Notes: a model not told the origin generated them from the letters alone. Shown: positions 9,188 through 20,170, numbered from the stretch's first letter. The stretch: DNA of 64,000 bases from Acinetobacter sp. ANC 4204 (GCF_002135205.1 NZ_NEFZ01000002.1:434001-498000), one strand, 5' to 3'. Translations and numbers: made by a program.

Positions 9188-10642
9188 TCAGCTCAGAATG
9201 ATATCGTATTGCTCTTGCGTATATAAATTTTCAACCTGAAATTTAATCACACGACCAATAAAATGCTCCAGATCCGCGACTGCTGGCGCTTCTGCGGTTA
9301 ACAAGCGGTCAATCACGGATGGATGAGCAACGACAGTAAAGCCAGTCTGAGACTGATAGGCGCGTGTATAACGCATGATTTCTCGAAAGATTTCGTAACA
9401 TACCGACTCTGCTGTTTTCACATATCCACGCCCCTGACAGGTCGGGCAAGATTCACATAATAAGTGTTCTAATGATTCACGTGTTCGCTTACGTGTCATT
9501 TCCACTAGACCCAGCTCTGATACCTGCGTGATTTTGGTTTTGGCATGGTCTTGCTCAAGCATCCGCTCAAACTGAGTCATCACTTCAGTACGATGCTCCT
9601 GCTCTTGCATGTCAATAAAGTCGATAATAATAATACCGCCTAAATTGCGCAGTCTCAGCTGACGAGCAATCACCTGTGTCGCTTCCATATTGGTTTTAAA
9701 CACAGTGTCTTCTAAAGAGCGACCACCCACATAGGAGCCCGTATTGACGTCAATCGTGGTCATGGCCTCGGTCTGGTCAATCATCAAATAACCGCCTGAC
9801 TTCAGCGCAACACGCGTTTGCAGAGCTTTTTGAATATCTTCTTCTACATTATATAAATCGAAGATTGGACGCTCACCCGGATAGTGAATCAAACGCTCTT
9901 TAATATTCGGCACAAATTCTTCAACAAACTCTTTGAGCTTGCCGTGAATTTCACGTGAGTCGACCGAAATTTTAGCAGTTTTTTCGCTTGCAAGATCTCG
10001 GATAATCCGCTGCGGTAAAGGTAGCTCTTCAAAAATTAACGATGGCACCGCAATACTAATCTGCTTGCGCTGGATAAACTCCCATAGCTTTGCCAAATAA
10101 GCCATATCTTGGGCAATGGCCGCTTCTTCAATACCATCTGCCGCAGTACGAACAATCACAGAACCTGGAAGCTTATGTTCTGCTTGAATTCGCTCAATCA
10201 TAGAGCGTAAACGGTCACGCTCTGCCTCAGACTCTATTCGTTGCGAAACACCCGTATGGTTCCCATAAGGCATTAAAACCAAATAACGAGAAGGAATAGA
10301 GAGATCTGTTGAAAGGCGGGCACCCTTCGTTCCCAACATATCTTTCATGACTTGAACAGTAAGAATTTGTCCCGGTTGCAAAAGCTCAAACACATTCGGA
10401 ATCGGCTGATTACGTGGCCAAACCATATCATTGATATGCAAAAAAGCAGTTCGTGACAGTCCAATATCAACAAAAGCAGCTTGCATACCCGGAAGAACGC
10501 GCACCACTTTACCTTTATAAATATTACCCACTAACCCACGTTTTACCGTACGCTCAACAAATAACTCATTGACCGTGCCGTTTTCAATCAACGCGACGCG
10601 ACATTCCATAGGCGTGACGTTAATTAATAACTCGTCAGACAT
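9188..10642 (-). CDS. rng: Ribonuclease G
   Basis: RNase G is an endoribonuclease of the RNase E family that trims the 5' end of 16S rRNA and degrades some mRNAs. The 484 residues are near the usual 489. The N-terminal S1 domain is around residues 38-120 (GLVGNIYKGKVVRVLPGMQA). The DNase I-like catalytic part includes MIDQTEAMTTIDVNTGSYVG, with the metal-binding aspartate. The zinc link is CESCPTCQGRGYV near residue 405. It lacks the C-terminal scaffold of RNase E. It lies 38 bp after maf in the mreBCD-maf-rng unit, as in many gammaproteobacteria. Confidence 0.96.
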   Translation of the reverse strand: MSDELLINVTPMECRVALIENGTVNELFVERTVKRGLVGNIYKGKVVRVLPGMQAAFVDIGLSRTAFLHINDMVWPRNQPIPNVFELLQPGQILTVQVMKDMLGTKGARLSTDLSIPSRYLVLMPYGNHTGVSQRIESEAERDRLRSMIERIQAEHKLPGSVIVRTAADGIEEAAIAQDMAYLAKLWEFIQRKQISIAVPSLIFEELPLPQRIIRDLASEKTAKISVDSREIHGKLKEFVEEFVPNIKERLIHYPGERPIFDLYNVEEDIQKALQTRVALKSGGYLMIDQTEAMTTIDVNTGSYVGGRSLEDTVFKTNMEATQVIARQLRLRNLGGIIIIDFIDMQEQEHRTEVMTQFERMLEQDHAKTKITQVSELGLVEMTRKRTRESLEHLLCESCPTCQGRGYVKTAESVCYEIFREIMRYTRAYQSQTGFTVVAHPSVIDRLLTAEAPAVADLEHFIGRVIKFQVENLYTQEQYDIILS

Positions 10643-10680
10643 AACAAACTCAAAACATTATAAAAAATCTTTTGAGACAG

Positions 10681-11247
10681 TTAATTTAGTGCCTTAACTG
10701 CCCGTAATAACTGTACCGTTTCATACAACGGTAAACCCACCACATTGCTATAGCTTCCCTCAATACGTGGAATATAGCGTGCTGCAATGCCTTGTATGGC
10801 ATAGGCTCCCGCCTTGCCAAGGGGTTCATGTGTTGCCCAATATGCTTCCATATCTTTAGGGCTTAAGTGCTGAAATTCGACTTCAGTACGAACTACTATA
10901 CTTGAAATTTGTGCATTTGTACGAACACAAACACCTGTATAAACATCATGCTTACGTCCCGAAATTTTTTCCCACATTTCAAAAGCATGTTGTTTCGATT
11001 CAGGTTTACCCAAAATCTCTTGATCGACTCCTAAGCTGGTATCGGCAGCGATCACGATCGCATCTGGATAACGAACTTGCACAGCCTCAGCTTTGGCACA
11101 AGCCAGTCGCTCTACATAATGAGCGACCAATTCGCCTGTTTGTATCGACTCATCAATATCTGGGCTGTAAATATCAAAAACTAGGCCAAGCTGCTCAAGC
11201 AACTCACGACGGCGAGGCGAACTTGACGCTAAAATTAAATGCGCCAT
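10681..11247 (-). CDS. maf: Maf-family nucleoside triphosphate pyrophosphatase
   Basis: This 188-residue protein begins LILASSSPRRRELLEQLG, the Maf signature, and continues with VIAADTSLGVDQEILGKP. Maf proteins hydrolyse dTTP, UTP or modified nucleotides to monophosphates as a house-cleaning step. In E. coli the gene at this position (yhdE) lies between mreD and rng, as here. It overlaps the end of mreD by 13 bp, which indicates translation from the same message. The cytoplasmic location and dTTP/UTP preference are inferred from the YhdE branch. Confidence 0.94.
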   Translation of the reverse strand: MAHLILASSSPRRRELLEQLGLVFDIYSPDIDESIQTGELVAHYVERLACAKAEAVQVRYPDAIVIAADTSLGVDQEILGKPESKQHAFEMWEKISGRKHDVYTGVCVRTNAQISSIVVRTEVEFQHLSPKDMEAYWATHEPLGKAGAYAIQGIAARYIPRIEGSYSNVVGLPLYETVQLLRAVKALN

Positions 11248-11726
11248 TTTTTTAGGAAGAAATATAAAATGGGAAAGGTCAAAACACTACTCAACAGGGG
11301 TTGCCAATGACGGGCAATCGAAAACTGCGCCCCGATCATAATTTGCGCGATCCATGTCATAAATAAATGTGCGACAACAGCCAAAGCCGTGATCACCCAG
11401 ATATTTGCAAACGTCATAATCCGACGTTCTCGGGTTAAAAAACGTGAGACAAAAGTAATCAGCACAAAACTGAGCGCATTTAAACCTAAGGGTGCATCGA
11501 GCAATAAATCGGTGAAAATACCCACAGCAAAGGCGAACCAAATTCCACACCATGTCGGCTGACACAGCACCCAAAACAGCATGACCATCATCATAAACAA
11601 TGGACGCCAACCAGAGAGCGTATAAGACAGTGGATAGACCATCAACACCGAAGCAATGATCACCGAAAAAATGATCGGAAATAATGGATCACGCTGTTTG
11701 GCAGCACGAAGTTTAGCGATCGGCAT
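11235..11726 (-). CDS. mreD: Rod shape-determining protein MreD
   Basis: A 163-residue inner-membrane protein with about five hydrophobic segments, such as IIFSVIIASVLMVYPLSYTL near residue 20 and FVLITFVSRFL near residue 87. MreD works with MreC, MreB, RodA and PBP2 in the elongasome that builds the lateral cell wall. Sequence is weakly conserved in this family, so the call rests partly on place: it overlaps mreC by 14 bp and maf by 13 bp. The blocks GIWFAFAVGIFTDLLLDAPLG and NALSF are typical MreD. Confidence 0.93.
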   Translation of the reverse strand: MPIAKLRAAKQRDPLFPIIFSVIIASVLMVYPLSYTLSGWRPLFMMMVMLFWVLCQPTWCGIWFAFAVGIFTDLLLDAPLGLNALSFVLITFVSRFLTRERRIMTFANIWVITALAVVAHLFMTWIAQIMIGAQFSIARHWQPLLSSVLTFPILYFFLKKWRI

Positions 11727-12570
11727 GCGGTTGCTCCATCGCTAAAGAATCGGAAAATAACACAACGACATGATGTCCACCCGCTAGCTGTGCGGCAGGT
11801 ACCACATCTATTTGAGCAAACTCACCTGAATTATGACGACTGATTTTTGAAATCGTACCCACCAAATAACCCGCTGGGAAATGCTCACCAAGACCTGAGC
11901 TATACACTTTTTCACCCACTTTAATTTCGGCACTGGTCGGGACATATTCCATTTTCAAATGCCCTAAATCTCCCGTACCCGAAACAATCGCTCGCATACC
12001 CGAGCGTTCTAAACGGACTGAAAGTGAATGTTCTTTATCTGAAAGCAACATCACACGGCTACTATGTGGATAGACATTGATAATCTGCCCCATAATGCCT
12101 TTGTCATCGAGCACCGTCTGCCCTACTTTTAACTGACTGTTGGCACCACGGTTAATCACAATAATATGACGCAGTGGATCAGCATCGGTTCCAATGACTT
12201 CTGCAATCTCCATACGACCATCAATGATTAACGGGGTATCTAACAAACCACGCAAACGGGTATTTTCCGCAGATAGTTCAGATAATTTTTGTAAACGTAC
12301 CTGTGCCTGTAACAGTTCAGCTTGCATCGCGGTATTTTCACGGCGCAGTTGAGCCTCAGACTTGGTTTGTTGATTCAGCCACTCTCGCGATAACACGGGA
12401 TAACTTGCTACAGCATAAATTGGATTATAAGCGGCGTACAAGACATCTCTTGCAGGTTGAATCACATGCGGCATGCGCCAGTTAAAAAACAGCACAACCA
12501 AACATGTGATCACTGCAATGATAAATGAGCGAAAAGATGGCGGTTGTCTGGAAAACAGATTTGTTTGCAC
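11713..12570 (-). CDS. mreC: Rod shape-determining protein MreC
   Basis: A 285-residue bitopic protein. A single membrane helix lies at about residues 14-30 (FIIAVITCLVVLFFNW). A coiled coil follows at about 70-110 (QLRRENTAMQAELLQAQ), and then come the two small beta domains, with the conserved GVMGQIINV-like segment (KGIMGQIINVYPHSSRVMLL). MreC is the periplasmic scaffold of the elongasome. It begins 16 bp after mreB and overlaps mreD, so the three genes form one operon. Confidence 0.95.
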   Translation of the reverse strand: MQTNLFSRQPPSFRSFIIAVITCLVVLFFNWRMPHVIQPARDVLYAAYNPIYAVASYPVLSREWLNQQTKSEAQLRRENTAMQAELLQAQVRLQKLSELSAENTRLRGLLDTPLIIDGRMEIAEVIGTDADPLRHIIVINRGANSQLKVGQTVLDDKGIMGQIINVYPHSSRVMLLSDKEHSLSVRLERSGMRAIVSGTGDLGHLKMEYVPTSAEIKVGEKVYSSGLGEHFPAGYLVGTISKISRHNSGEFAQIDVVPAAQLAGGHHVVVLFSDSLAMEQPHADR

Positions 12571-12585
12571 CCGCCGATTCCTTTA

Positions 12586-13653
<1,068 letters not shown>

Positions 13654-13765
13654 TTATGTGGACGCAAGGTGGCAACTTTAACTAAATGTGATGATTTGAA
13701 CAAGTCAATCGCTTATTATAACGCACGATATTTTGAAATTTTTTAATACTGACTCAGGTGATGTT

Positions 13766-14080
13766 ATGTCTACATCGGATGCACAGCATTCTGCAGATTT
13801 AAATGCACAAACAGTTTCAGCAATCGCCAATCTTGCTCGATTGTCGCTAGATGATACGCAATCTGCTGAATATGCTCAAAGTCTAAATAAAATTTTAGGC
13901 ATGATGGAAACCTTAAAAGGTATCGACACCGATGGTGTTGAGCCGCTTAAAAGCCCATTTGATCACCCACAACCCTTACGTGAAGATGTGGTTTCAGAAA
14001 CCAATCATCGTGATGAATATCAAGCCATTGCACCGCAAGTGCAAGATGGTTTGTACCTTGTTCCTCGCGTGATTGAATAA
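13766..14080 (+). CDS. gatC: Asp-tRNA(Asn)/Glu-tRNA(Gln) amidotransferase subunit C
   Basis: A 104-residue GatC starting at ATG 13766 with GGTGAT before it; an in-frame TTG at 13733 is less likely. The block [20 protein letters not shown] followed by [20 protein letters not shown] is typical. GatC braces GatA and GatB in the complex that makes Gln-tRNA(Gln) and/or Asn-tRNA(Asn) by amidation of the mischarged tRNA. First gene of gatCAB, divergent from mreB over about 130 bp. Confidence 0.95.
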   Translation: MSTSDAQHSADLNAQTVSAIANLARLSLDDTQSAEYAQSLNKILGMMETLKGIDTDGVEPLKSPFDHPQPLREDVVSETNHRDEYQAIAPQVQDGLYLVPRVIE

Positions 14081-14133
14081 TTTCTATTCAGTTAAACCAT
14101 TATTTTGTAAAAATTAACGTAAAGACATTTCTC

Positions 14134-15612
14134 ATGACAGATTTACATCGCTTATCGATTCGTGAACTCTCTGAGGGTTTAGCTGGGGCTAAATTTTCAT
14201 CTCGCGAACTGACTGAACATTATTTAAAGCGCATTGCAAAGCTAGATACACAAGTTAAATCTTATGTAACCGTAACTGCAGAACAAGCGCTGGCACAAGC
14301 CGATGCTGCCGATGCCGCAATTAAAGCAGGCACAGCAACCGCATTGACAGGTGTGCCCATTGCACACAAAGACATTTTTTGTACCCAAGGCATTAAAACC
14401 ACTGCGGGTTCAAAAATGTTGGATAACTTTATCTCTCCTTACGACGCCACTGTTGTAGCGAAAGGCAAAGCCGCGGGTCTAGTCACTTTAGGTAAAGTGA
14501 ACATGGACGAATTTGCAATGGGTTCAACCTCTGAGAACTCATTCTATGGCGCTACAGCAAACCCTTGGAACTTAGGTCATGTACCGGGTGGTTCTTCAGG
14601 CGGTTCTGCGGCAGCGGTTGCAGCGGACCTTGCTCCATTTGCAACGGGTACAGACACAGGTGGTTCTATTCGCCAACCTGCATCATTCTGTGGCTTAACG
14701 GGTCTTAAACCAAGTTATGGCCGTGTGTCGCGCTTCGGGATGATTGCGTATGCATCATCACTCGATCAGGGCGGGCCAATGGCACGTTCGGCTGAAGACT
14801 GTGCCTACCTCATGAATGTGATGGCAGGTCATGACGCGAAAGACTCAACATCGGTTGAAAAAAACGTTGATGACTATGTGGCGAATTTAAACGGCACATC
14901 TGTTAAAGGTCTACGCATTGGTATTCCAAAGCAATACTTCAATGTCGCTGGTTTAGATGCAGACGTGAAAGCACGTGTTGAAGAATCATTGAAAAAATTG
15001 GAAGAGATGGGCGCGATCCTAGTTGAGATTGATCTCAACATGACTGAAGCTTATGTTCCAACCTATTACCTGATTGCACCTGCTGAAGCGTCATCGAACT
15101 TGTCTCGTTACGATGGCGTACGCTATGGCTACCGTGCAGAGAACCCAGTTGACCTGATGGACTTATACAAGCGTTCACGTTCTGAAGGTTTTGGTGCAGA
15201 AGTACAGCGTCGTATCTTGATTGGTACGTATGCGTTGTCTGCGGGTTACTACGATGCGTACTATGTTAAAGCTCAAAAAGTCCGTCGCCTGATTCAACAA
15301 GACTTCTTAAAAGCGTTTGAATCCGTGGATGTGATTGCTGCACCTGCTGCACCAACCACGGCTTATAAAATTGGCGCGAACTTGTCCCCAGTTGAAATGT
15401 ACTTGGGTGACATTTACACCATCGCGGTTAACCTTGCAGGTCTTCCTGCGATTAATGCACCTGTTGGTTTTGACAAAGACAACTTACCTGTGGGCTTACA
15501 GCTGATTGGTAACTATTGGTCAGAATCTCAACTGTTGTCTGTGGTACATCAGTACCAACAAGCGACGGATTGGCATACGAAACGTGCGGCAATTGCTGAG
15601 GAGAATGCATAA
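14134..15612 (+). CDS. gatA: Asp-tRNA(Asn)/Glu-tRNA(Gln) amidotransferase subunit A
   Basis: GatA is the amidase subunit that frees ammonia from glutamine for the GatB site. The 492 residues carry the amidase-signature Ser-cisSer-Lys triad. The lysine is in [14 protein letters not shown] near residue 78, and the serines are in [20 protein letters not shown] and [19 protein letters not shown]. It lies 54 bp after gatC, and its stop shares a base with the gatB start (TAATG), so the two are translationally coupled. Confidence 0.98.
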   Translation: MTDLHRLSIRELSEGLAGAKFSSRELTEHYLKRIAKLDTQVKSYVTVTAEQALAQADAADAAIKAGTATALTGVPIAHKDIFCTQGIKTTAGSKMLDNFISPYDATVVAKGKAAGLVTLGKVNMDEFAMGSTSENSFYGATANPWNLGHVPGGSSGGSAAAVAADLAPFATGTDTGGSIRQPASFCGLTGLKPSYGRVSRFGMIAYASSLDQGGPMARSAEDCAYLMNVMAGHDAKDSTSVEKNVDDYVANLNGTSVKGLRIGIPKQYFNVAGLDADVKARVEESLKKLEEMGAILVEIDLNMTEAYVPTYYLIAPAEASSNLSRYDGVRYGYRAENPVDLMDLYKRSRSEGFGAEVQRRILIGTYALSAGYYDAYYVKAQKVRRLIQQDFLKAFESVDVIAAPAAPTTAYKIGANLSPVEMYLGDIYTIAVNLAGLPAINAPVGFDKDNLPVGLQLIGNYWSESQLLSVVHQYQQATDWHTKRAAIAEENA

Positions 15613-17099
15613 TGGCCCAAAACAATGGTAAGAATGCTGCTAAACCAAAGTCGTTATTAATTGACGGTTGGGAAGTCGTGATCGGGATCGAGATTCACAC
15701 TCAGCTTGCGACCCAATCTAAAATCTTCTCAGGTTCTTCAACTGAATTTGGTCAAGACCCAAATACACAAGCCAGCCTCGTTGACTTGGCAATGCCGGGT
15801 GTACTGCCTGTATTGAATAAAGAAGTGGTGGATTTAGCCATTCGCTTTGGTTTGGGGATTGATGCTTACATCGACCAAGCGTCTGTGTTTGCACGTAAGA
15901 ACTACTTCTACCCTGACTCTCCAAAAGGCTACCAAATCAGCCAAATGGATAACCCGATTGTGGGCTTGGGTCATATCGACATTCAACTTGAAGATGGTAC
16001 GGTAAAGCGCATTGGCGTAACGCGTGCTCACCTTGAGGAAGATGCAGGTAAATCGATCCATGACCAATTTGAAGGTATGTCAGGCATCGACTTAAACCGT
16101 GCAGGTACACCTTTGCTTGAAATCGTGTCTGAACCTGATATGCGTTCGGTTGAAGAAGCGGTGGCTTATATCAAATCGATTCACACTTTAGTGCGTTGGT
16201 TAGGTATTTCTGACGGTAACATGGCAGAAGGTTCATTCCGTGCTGACTGTAACGTGTCGTTACGTCGTCCGGGTCAACCGTTCGGTACACGTTGTGAGTT
16301 GAAAAACCTCAACTCGTTCCGTTTCATTGAACAAGCGATCAATGTTGAAATTGAACGCCAAATGGAAATTTTGGAATGGGATGGCACGATTGACCAAGAA
16401 ACGCGTCTATTCGACCCTGTGAAGATGGAAACACGTTCGATGCGTTCGAAAGAAGAAGCGAATGACTATCGCTACTTCCCAGACCCGGATTTGTTGCCTG
16501 TGATTATTTCAGATGCTCAAATTGAATCGGCTCGTGCTGCATTACCTGAGCTTCCTGCGGCACGTCGTGAGCGTTTCGTAGCGGACTTTGGTGTCACTGA
16601 GTATGATGCGCATGTGTTGACGTTGACCCGCGAAATGTCAGACTTTTATGAAGTGGTTGTGGCTGCTGCTGGCGGCGCGGCTCAAGGTAAAGTGTCTGCA
16701 AACTGGGTCATGGGCGAGTTCTCTGGTGCTTTAAATAAAGCGGGCTTGGAACTAGCAGACTCTCCTGTTTCTGCTGAAAAGCTTGGCGGCATGGTTGCAC
16801 GTATCGTGGATAATACCATTAGCGGTAAGATTGCGAAGCAAGTGTTCGGCTTTATGTGGGATGAAGGTAAAACTGCGGACGAAATTATTGCGGAAAAAGG
16901 CTTGAAGCAGGAAACTGATACAGGCGCGATTGAAGCGATTATTAAAGACGTTCTTGCTGCCAACGAGAAGATGGTTGAAGAGTTTAAATCTGGTAAAGAG
17001 AAAGCTTTCAATGGTCTTGTCGGTCAAGTGATGAAAGCGTCTAAGGGTAAAGCTAACCCTGGTCAAGTGAATGAATTGATGAAAAAATTGATTGGTTGA
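15612..17099 (+). CDS. gatB: Asp-tRNA(Asn)/Glu-tRNA(Gln) amidotransferase subunit B
   Basis: GatB phosphorylates the mischarged Glu-tRNA or Asp-tRNA and transfers ammonia to it. The 495-residue protein has the N-terminal cradle motif [20 protein letters not shown], the block [15 protein letters not shown] and the C-terminal YqeY-like tail ending [12 protein letters not shown]. It overlaps gatA by one base and is followed 32 bp later by a terminator, closing the operon. Confidence 0.98.
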   Translation: MAQNNGKNAAKPKSLLIDGWEVVIGIEIHTQLATQSKIFSGSSTEFGQDPNTQASLVDLAMPGVLPVLNKEVVDLAIRFGLGIDAYIDQASVFARKNYFYPDSPKGYQISQMDNPIVGLGHIDIQLEDGTVKRIGVTRAHLEEDAGKSIHDQFEGMSGIDLNRAGTPLLEIVSEPDMRSVEEAVAYIKSIHTLVRWLGISDGNMAEGSFRADCNVSLRRPGQPFGTRCELKNLNSFRFIEQAINVEIERQMEILEWDGTIDQETRLFDPVKMETRSMRSKEEANDYRYFPDPDLLPVIISDAQIESARAALPELPAARRERFVADFGVTEYDAHVLTLTREMSDFYEVVVAAAGGAAQGKVSANWVMGEFSGALNKAGLELADSPVSAEKLGGMVARIVDNTISGKIAKQVFGFMWDEGKTADEIIAEKGLKQETDTGAIEAIIKDVLAANEKMVEEFKSGKEKAFNGLVGQVMKASKGKANPGQVNELMKKLIG

Positions 17100-17130
17100 T
17101 TTATTCGCTAATGAATTGATTCCATGTTAT

Positions 17131-17158
17131 AAAAACCTCGCTTAATGCGGGGTTTTTT
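17131..17158 (+). terminator. Terminator of gatCAB, touching the next start codon
   Basis: Stem ACCTCGC / GCGGGGT with loop TTAAT and flanking A and T runs. The T run ends at 17158 and the next ATG is at 17159, so the 3' arm GCGGGG sits where a ribosome site for the following gene would be. Confidence 0.85.
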
Positions 17159-18496
17159 ATGAAACATTCAATTATCTATATATCTACAACATCATCTTAT
17201 TTAGAACAAATAATCGACAAAAAACGATTAAGAATCTTTGCTGGAGACTTTATTCTCAACCATGCTTCTGAAGAAGTACAAATTTTTTATAAAGTTTTGG
17301 ATGATGAAACACTTAGAGAATTAAGTAACTTACCCCTAATCATCAACGATGATTCTAATATCTTACGTATTCTAAAAATTAAAAAAGCTATTTATGATTC
17401 TAAAAACTCTATAATTGAAATTACATTTCATGAGAGTCTTACTGAGCATCCCAAAAGAAACGACGTTTTGGAAATAGATAAAATTAAAGAATTCAAAAGA
17501 GGTGAAAGTAATATAATTGTTCAAATAATTACAGCGGAATTATCTGATTTTATTTGGCAATTAACCGATAATTATGACAAAGATGATTTCGAAAAATCTC
17601 AAAAGCAGTTTGTTGATAAAATAACCAAAAACAATGAAAGAAATTATAGTAACGTAGAAACACTACCCTCTTTTTTTGACCAATTAGCCATTATTCTAAA
17701 AAGTAATCAATATCAATACTTTAAAGAACGATTTTTTAGAGGACACTCCTCTATCAGATATCGCTTAGAGCCATCAAATTATAGATTCCATTCGGGCAAA
17801 AGAATATATCTTGATAACGAAGATAAACTATTTCGAGAATTAATCATCAATGAACCAATACATTTTCAAAATGATAAAAATGCATTAGAAATTTTAACAA
17901 GAATGCAACATTTTGGGTTGCCGACGAGACTATTAGATGTAACCTTGAATCCCCTAACTGCCTTATATTTTGCTTGTAGTAGCAAGGATAGTGAGGATGG
18001 TGAAGTAATTATAATTTTACCTAATCAAAATAACATTAAATATTATGATTCTGATACTGTTAGCTGCCTAACAAATTTAGCAAAAATGAATATGCATGAC
18101 AAAAATGATATAGAAAATTATTTGCTAACGAAACCGACACCTAAAAAACTTAATTACAGAAAAACATCGCATAAAAAATTTCTACATTTCATTAAAGAAG
18201 ATAAACCTTATTTTCAAAATTTAATCAACACTAGTGATTTAACCCGCATCGTATGCATCAAAAGTAAATTAAACAATGAAAGAATTGCAGCTCAAACAGG
18301 TGCTTTTTTATTATTTGGTATAAAATCTAGAATGAATGAAAAATCTGATTACAATTATAAAATTCATAGAATACGTATTAATAAAGGTTCTAAAGCAAAC
18401 ATCTTAAAAGAGCTTGATCTAGTGAACATTAATTCAAGAACTATTTACCCAACTCTAGAGAATACAGCTAAGTATCTATTAGAGAAATATAAATGA
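17159..18496 (+). CDS. FRG-domain protein, possible defence-related accessory gene
   Basis: A 445-residue protein with an FRG domain named for its conserved Phe-Arg-Gly, here in KERFFRGHSSIRYRLEPS (residues 193-195). The second hallmark is QHFGLPTRLLDVTLNPL at about 250-266, then TALYFACSS. Residues 1-170 match nothing I recognise. FRG proteins are common in defence islands and other accessory DNA, but the biochemical activity is not settled. The gene is much richer in A and T than gatB and uses AT-ending codons heavily, which suggests transfer. The ATG at 17159 directly follows the gatB terminator, and no other Met occurs before about residue 249, so this start is the only sensible one. Its stop overlaps the next start (ATGA at 18493-18496). 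Confidence 0.8.
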   Translation: MKHSIIYISTTSSYLEQIIDKKRLRIFAGDFILNHASEEVQIFYKVLDDETLRELSNLPLIINDDSNILRILKIKKAIYDSKNSIIEITFHESLTEHPKRNDVLEIDKIKEFKRGESNIIVQIITAELSDFIWQLTDNYDKDDFEKSQKQFVDKITKNNERNYSNVETLPSFFDQLAIILKSNQYQYFKERFFRGHSSIRYRLEPSNYRFHSGKRIYLDNEDKLFRELIINEPIHFQNDKNALEILTRMQHFGLPTRLLDVTLNPLTALYFACSSKDSEDGEVIIILPNQNNIKYYDSDTVSCLTNLAKMNMHDKNDIENYLLTKPTPKKLNYRKTSHKKFLHFIKEDKPYFQNLINTSDLTRIVCIKSKLNNERIAAQTGAFLLFGIKSRMNEKSDYNYKIHRIRINKGSKANILKELDLVNINSRTIYPTLENTAKYLLEKYK

Positions 18497-18580
18497 CCAT
18501 CAAAAAAGTGTCCTCTATCGCCAAACTCGAAGACTTAGGACGTATTCAACTTTCAAAGTCATTCTTTATGCGCGACTTCC
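18493..18580 (+). pseudogene. 5' stub of a truncated gene, cut by a REP-like element
   Basis: An ATG overlapping the FRG stop by four bases opens a frame that reads MTIKKVSSIAKLEDLGR...LSKSFFMRDF over 29 codons. It then runs into repeat DNA and stops at 18681. The first 29 residues look like a real protein start. From memory, proteins of roughly 200-plus residues annotated as M15-type peptidase-like begin with LSKSFFMRDFLYSEIA-type sequence. No remainder of such a gene is found after the repeat. The stub suggests that the FRG gene once had a translationally coupled partner that has been lost. Confidence 0.5.
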
Positions 18581-18583
18581 AAT

Positions 18584-18700
18584 ACCCTCATCCCCCGCCT
18601 TCTCCCACTGGGAGAAGGAGCTTTCATTGTAAATTTGATAGCACCATATATTTAATAATGAATGTCCCCTCTCCTTTTTAAGGAGAGGGTTAGGGAGAGA
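18584..18700. repeat. REP/BIME-like inverted repeat pair
   Basis: Two GC-rich hairpins in opposite orientation enclose about 48 bp of AT-rich DNA. The first is CCTTCTCCC-ACT-GGGAGAAGG (18598-18618) preceded by CCCTCATCCCCC. The second is CCCTCTCCTT-TTT-AAGGAGAGGG (18667-18689) followed by TTAGGGAGAG. Seen from opposite strands, both read as a C-rich head followed by a hairpin, which is the layout of paired REP sequences moved by RAYT-type transposases. The left edge coincides with the break in the gene stub. Confidence 0.75.
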
Positions 18701-18832
18701 TATTTAAAAATTCAAAACTCTGATTCGTAAAAGGATAGCTAAAACTACCTATCTAATTCCCAAAATCTACTACACTAACCACCATCTATTACTTTAAAAC
18801 CATAACCATTTTCAAAAAATCAAAGGACAAAA

Positions 18833-19306
18833 ATGAAAACAGCTATCCTCACACTTTCTACCCTTACCTTCCTCAGCACCACCGCATTTGCAGAAACCAA
18901 ACCCGCAGTTCCAGCGAAAGAAGCCAGCCAAATCTTTAAAGCTGCAGGCTTTTCAAAAACAAAACATGGCTGGGAAGGTAGCTGCGACACAGGTGAAATC
19001 ACCACATACAAAGACCTCAATGGTGACAGTCTAAAAGACGCAGTCATTTCAGACTACAGCACCATGTGCTATGGCAACACAGGTATCGGTTACCATATCG
19101 TTACTCAGCAAAAAACTGGAACTTGGAAACTCATTTTTGAAAACATGGGCATCCCTACTTTTCTAAAAACCAAAGGAAAAGACGGCTGGCCAGATATTGA
19201 AAATGGTGGCCCCGGATTTTGTTTTGCTGTTTACCGCTGGAATGGTCAAAAATATGATGTCAACCGTTATGAATATCAGGGCAAAGCGTGCACATTAGAC
19301 TATTAA
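18833..19306 (+). CDS. Periplasmic protein of unknown function
   Basis: A 157-residue protein with an evident Sec signal peptide (MKTAILTLSTLTFLSTTAFA, cut before ETKPA). The mature part has four cysteines (GSCDTGEI, TMCYGN, GFCFAVYRW, KACTLDY), probably forming two disulfides. The segment YKDLNGDSLKDAVISDYS looks like a calcium-binding or VCBS/FG-GAP-like strand turn with Asp residues. It is preceded by AAAGGAC and followed by its own terminator, so it is a single-gene unit. I recognise no named family. Confidence 0.75.
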   Translation: MKTAILTLSTLTFLSTTAFAETKPAVPAKEASQIFKAAGFSKTKHGWEGSCDTGEITTYKDLNGDSLKDAVISDYSTMCYGNTGIGYHIVTQQKTGTWKLIFENMGIPTFLKTKGKDGWPDIENGGPGFCFAVYRWNGQKYDVNRYEYQGKACTLDY

Positions 19307-19382
19307 TACATCAGCATAGTAAATTTCATATCAATGAATATATAAACTGATTGATTTAACAAGCTTTTACAGACAGTTAAAA

Positions 19383-19406
19383 CGCCTCAATTACTTGGGG
19401 CTTTTT
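19383..19406 (+). terminator. Terminator of the periplasmic protein gene
   Basis: Stem GCCTCAA / TTGGGGC with loop TTAC and one T-G pair, followed by six T residues. Confidence 0.8.
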
Positions 19407-19529
19407 TATAAAAATGACGTCAGCTATACGACTAAAGAGCACTAAATGACTTAAAAATGACATCGTAACTGTGCTAATTTAGATCAAAATTGAATATAAA
19501 TATGCACAAACAATAAAGAGGGTTTAAAG

Positions 19530-20108
19530 ATGTCAAAACAAATTTTAATGCTCGTGGGTGACTATGCCGAAGACTATGAAACGATGGTGCCTTTTCAGTT
19601 CTTAACGGGTCTCGGTTATACCGTACACGCAGTCTGCCCCGATAAAAATGAGGGCGAAAGCATCGCTACAGCCATTCATGACTTTGAAGGTGAGCAGACC
19701 TATAGTGAAAAACGCGGTCATAATTTTACCATTAATTACAACTTTGAAGCGGTACACACTGCGGACTATGTCGGTTTAGTCATTCCCGGTGGTCGTGCGC
19801 CTGAATACTTACGTATGAATGAACGTATCCTTGAAATCGTACGTGAGTTTGATACTGCGAAAAAACCAATTGCAGCGGTTTGTCATGGTGCACAAATTCT
19901 TGCGGCAGCCGATGTACTCAAAGGTCGTACTTGTTCAGCTTACCCTGCGTGCGCAGCCGAGGTGAAACTAGCAGGCGGGACTTATGCGGACATTGAAGTG
20001 ACAGAAGCTGTAACCGATGGGCACTTGATCACAGCGCCTGCTTGGCCTGCACACCCTGCTTGGATGGCGCAGTTTATTCAAGCTTTAGGGGCGACTGTGA
20101 CGATTTAA
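19530..20108 (+). CDS. DJ-1/PfpI-family protein
   Basis: A 192-residue protein of the DJ-1/ThiJ/PfpI superfamily, whose members include glyoxalases, deglycases, chaperones and peptidase-like proteins. The nucleophile cysteine is in [17 protein letters not shown] at about residue 116, preceded by [14 protein letters not shown]. The N-terminal acidic residue is in [13 protein letters not shown]. The His after the nucleophilic Cys suits a PfpI/YhbO-type active site. The product is cytoplasmic. It stands alone, with AGAGGG before the ATG. The true substrate cannot be read from sequence. Confidence 0.88.
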   Translation: MSKQILMLVGDYAEDYETMVPFQFLTGLGYTVHAVCPDKNEGESIATAIHDFEGEQTYSEKRGHNFTINYNFEAVHTADYVGLVIPGGRAPEYLRMNERILEIVREFDTAKKPIAAVCHGAQILAAADVLKGRTCSAYPACAAEVKLAGGTYADIEVTEAVTDGHLITAPAWPAHPAWMAQFIQALGATVTI

Positions 20109-20170
20109 TTGTCTTGTTCTTCAAATGAATATTTTATGATATGCCCTATCATCTTTTTAGATTCAAAAAT

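Noticed and set aside
16682-17066. Overlapping antisense frames in gatB
   Set aside because: Antisense to a conserved gene and without signals of their own.
17159-18496. FRG gene as part of the gatCAB operon
   Set aside because: A good terminator ends gatB just before it, and its composition differs; it is treated as a separate acquired gene.
18493-18681. A complete 62-residue protein after the FRG gene
   Set aside because: After codon 29 the frame reads REP-like hairpin DNA, with a Pro/Ser-rich chance translation; it is better treated as a stub.
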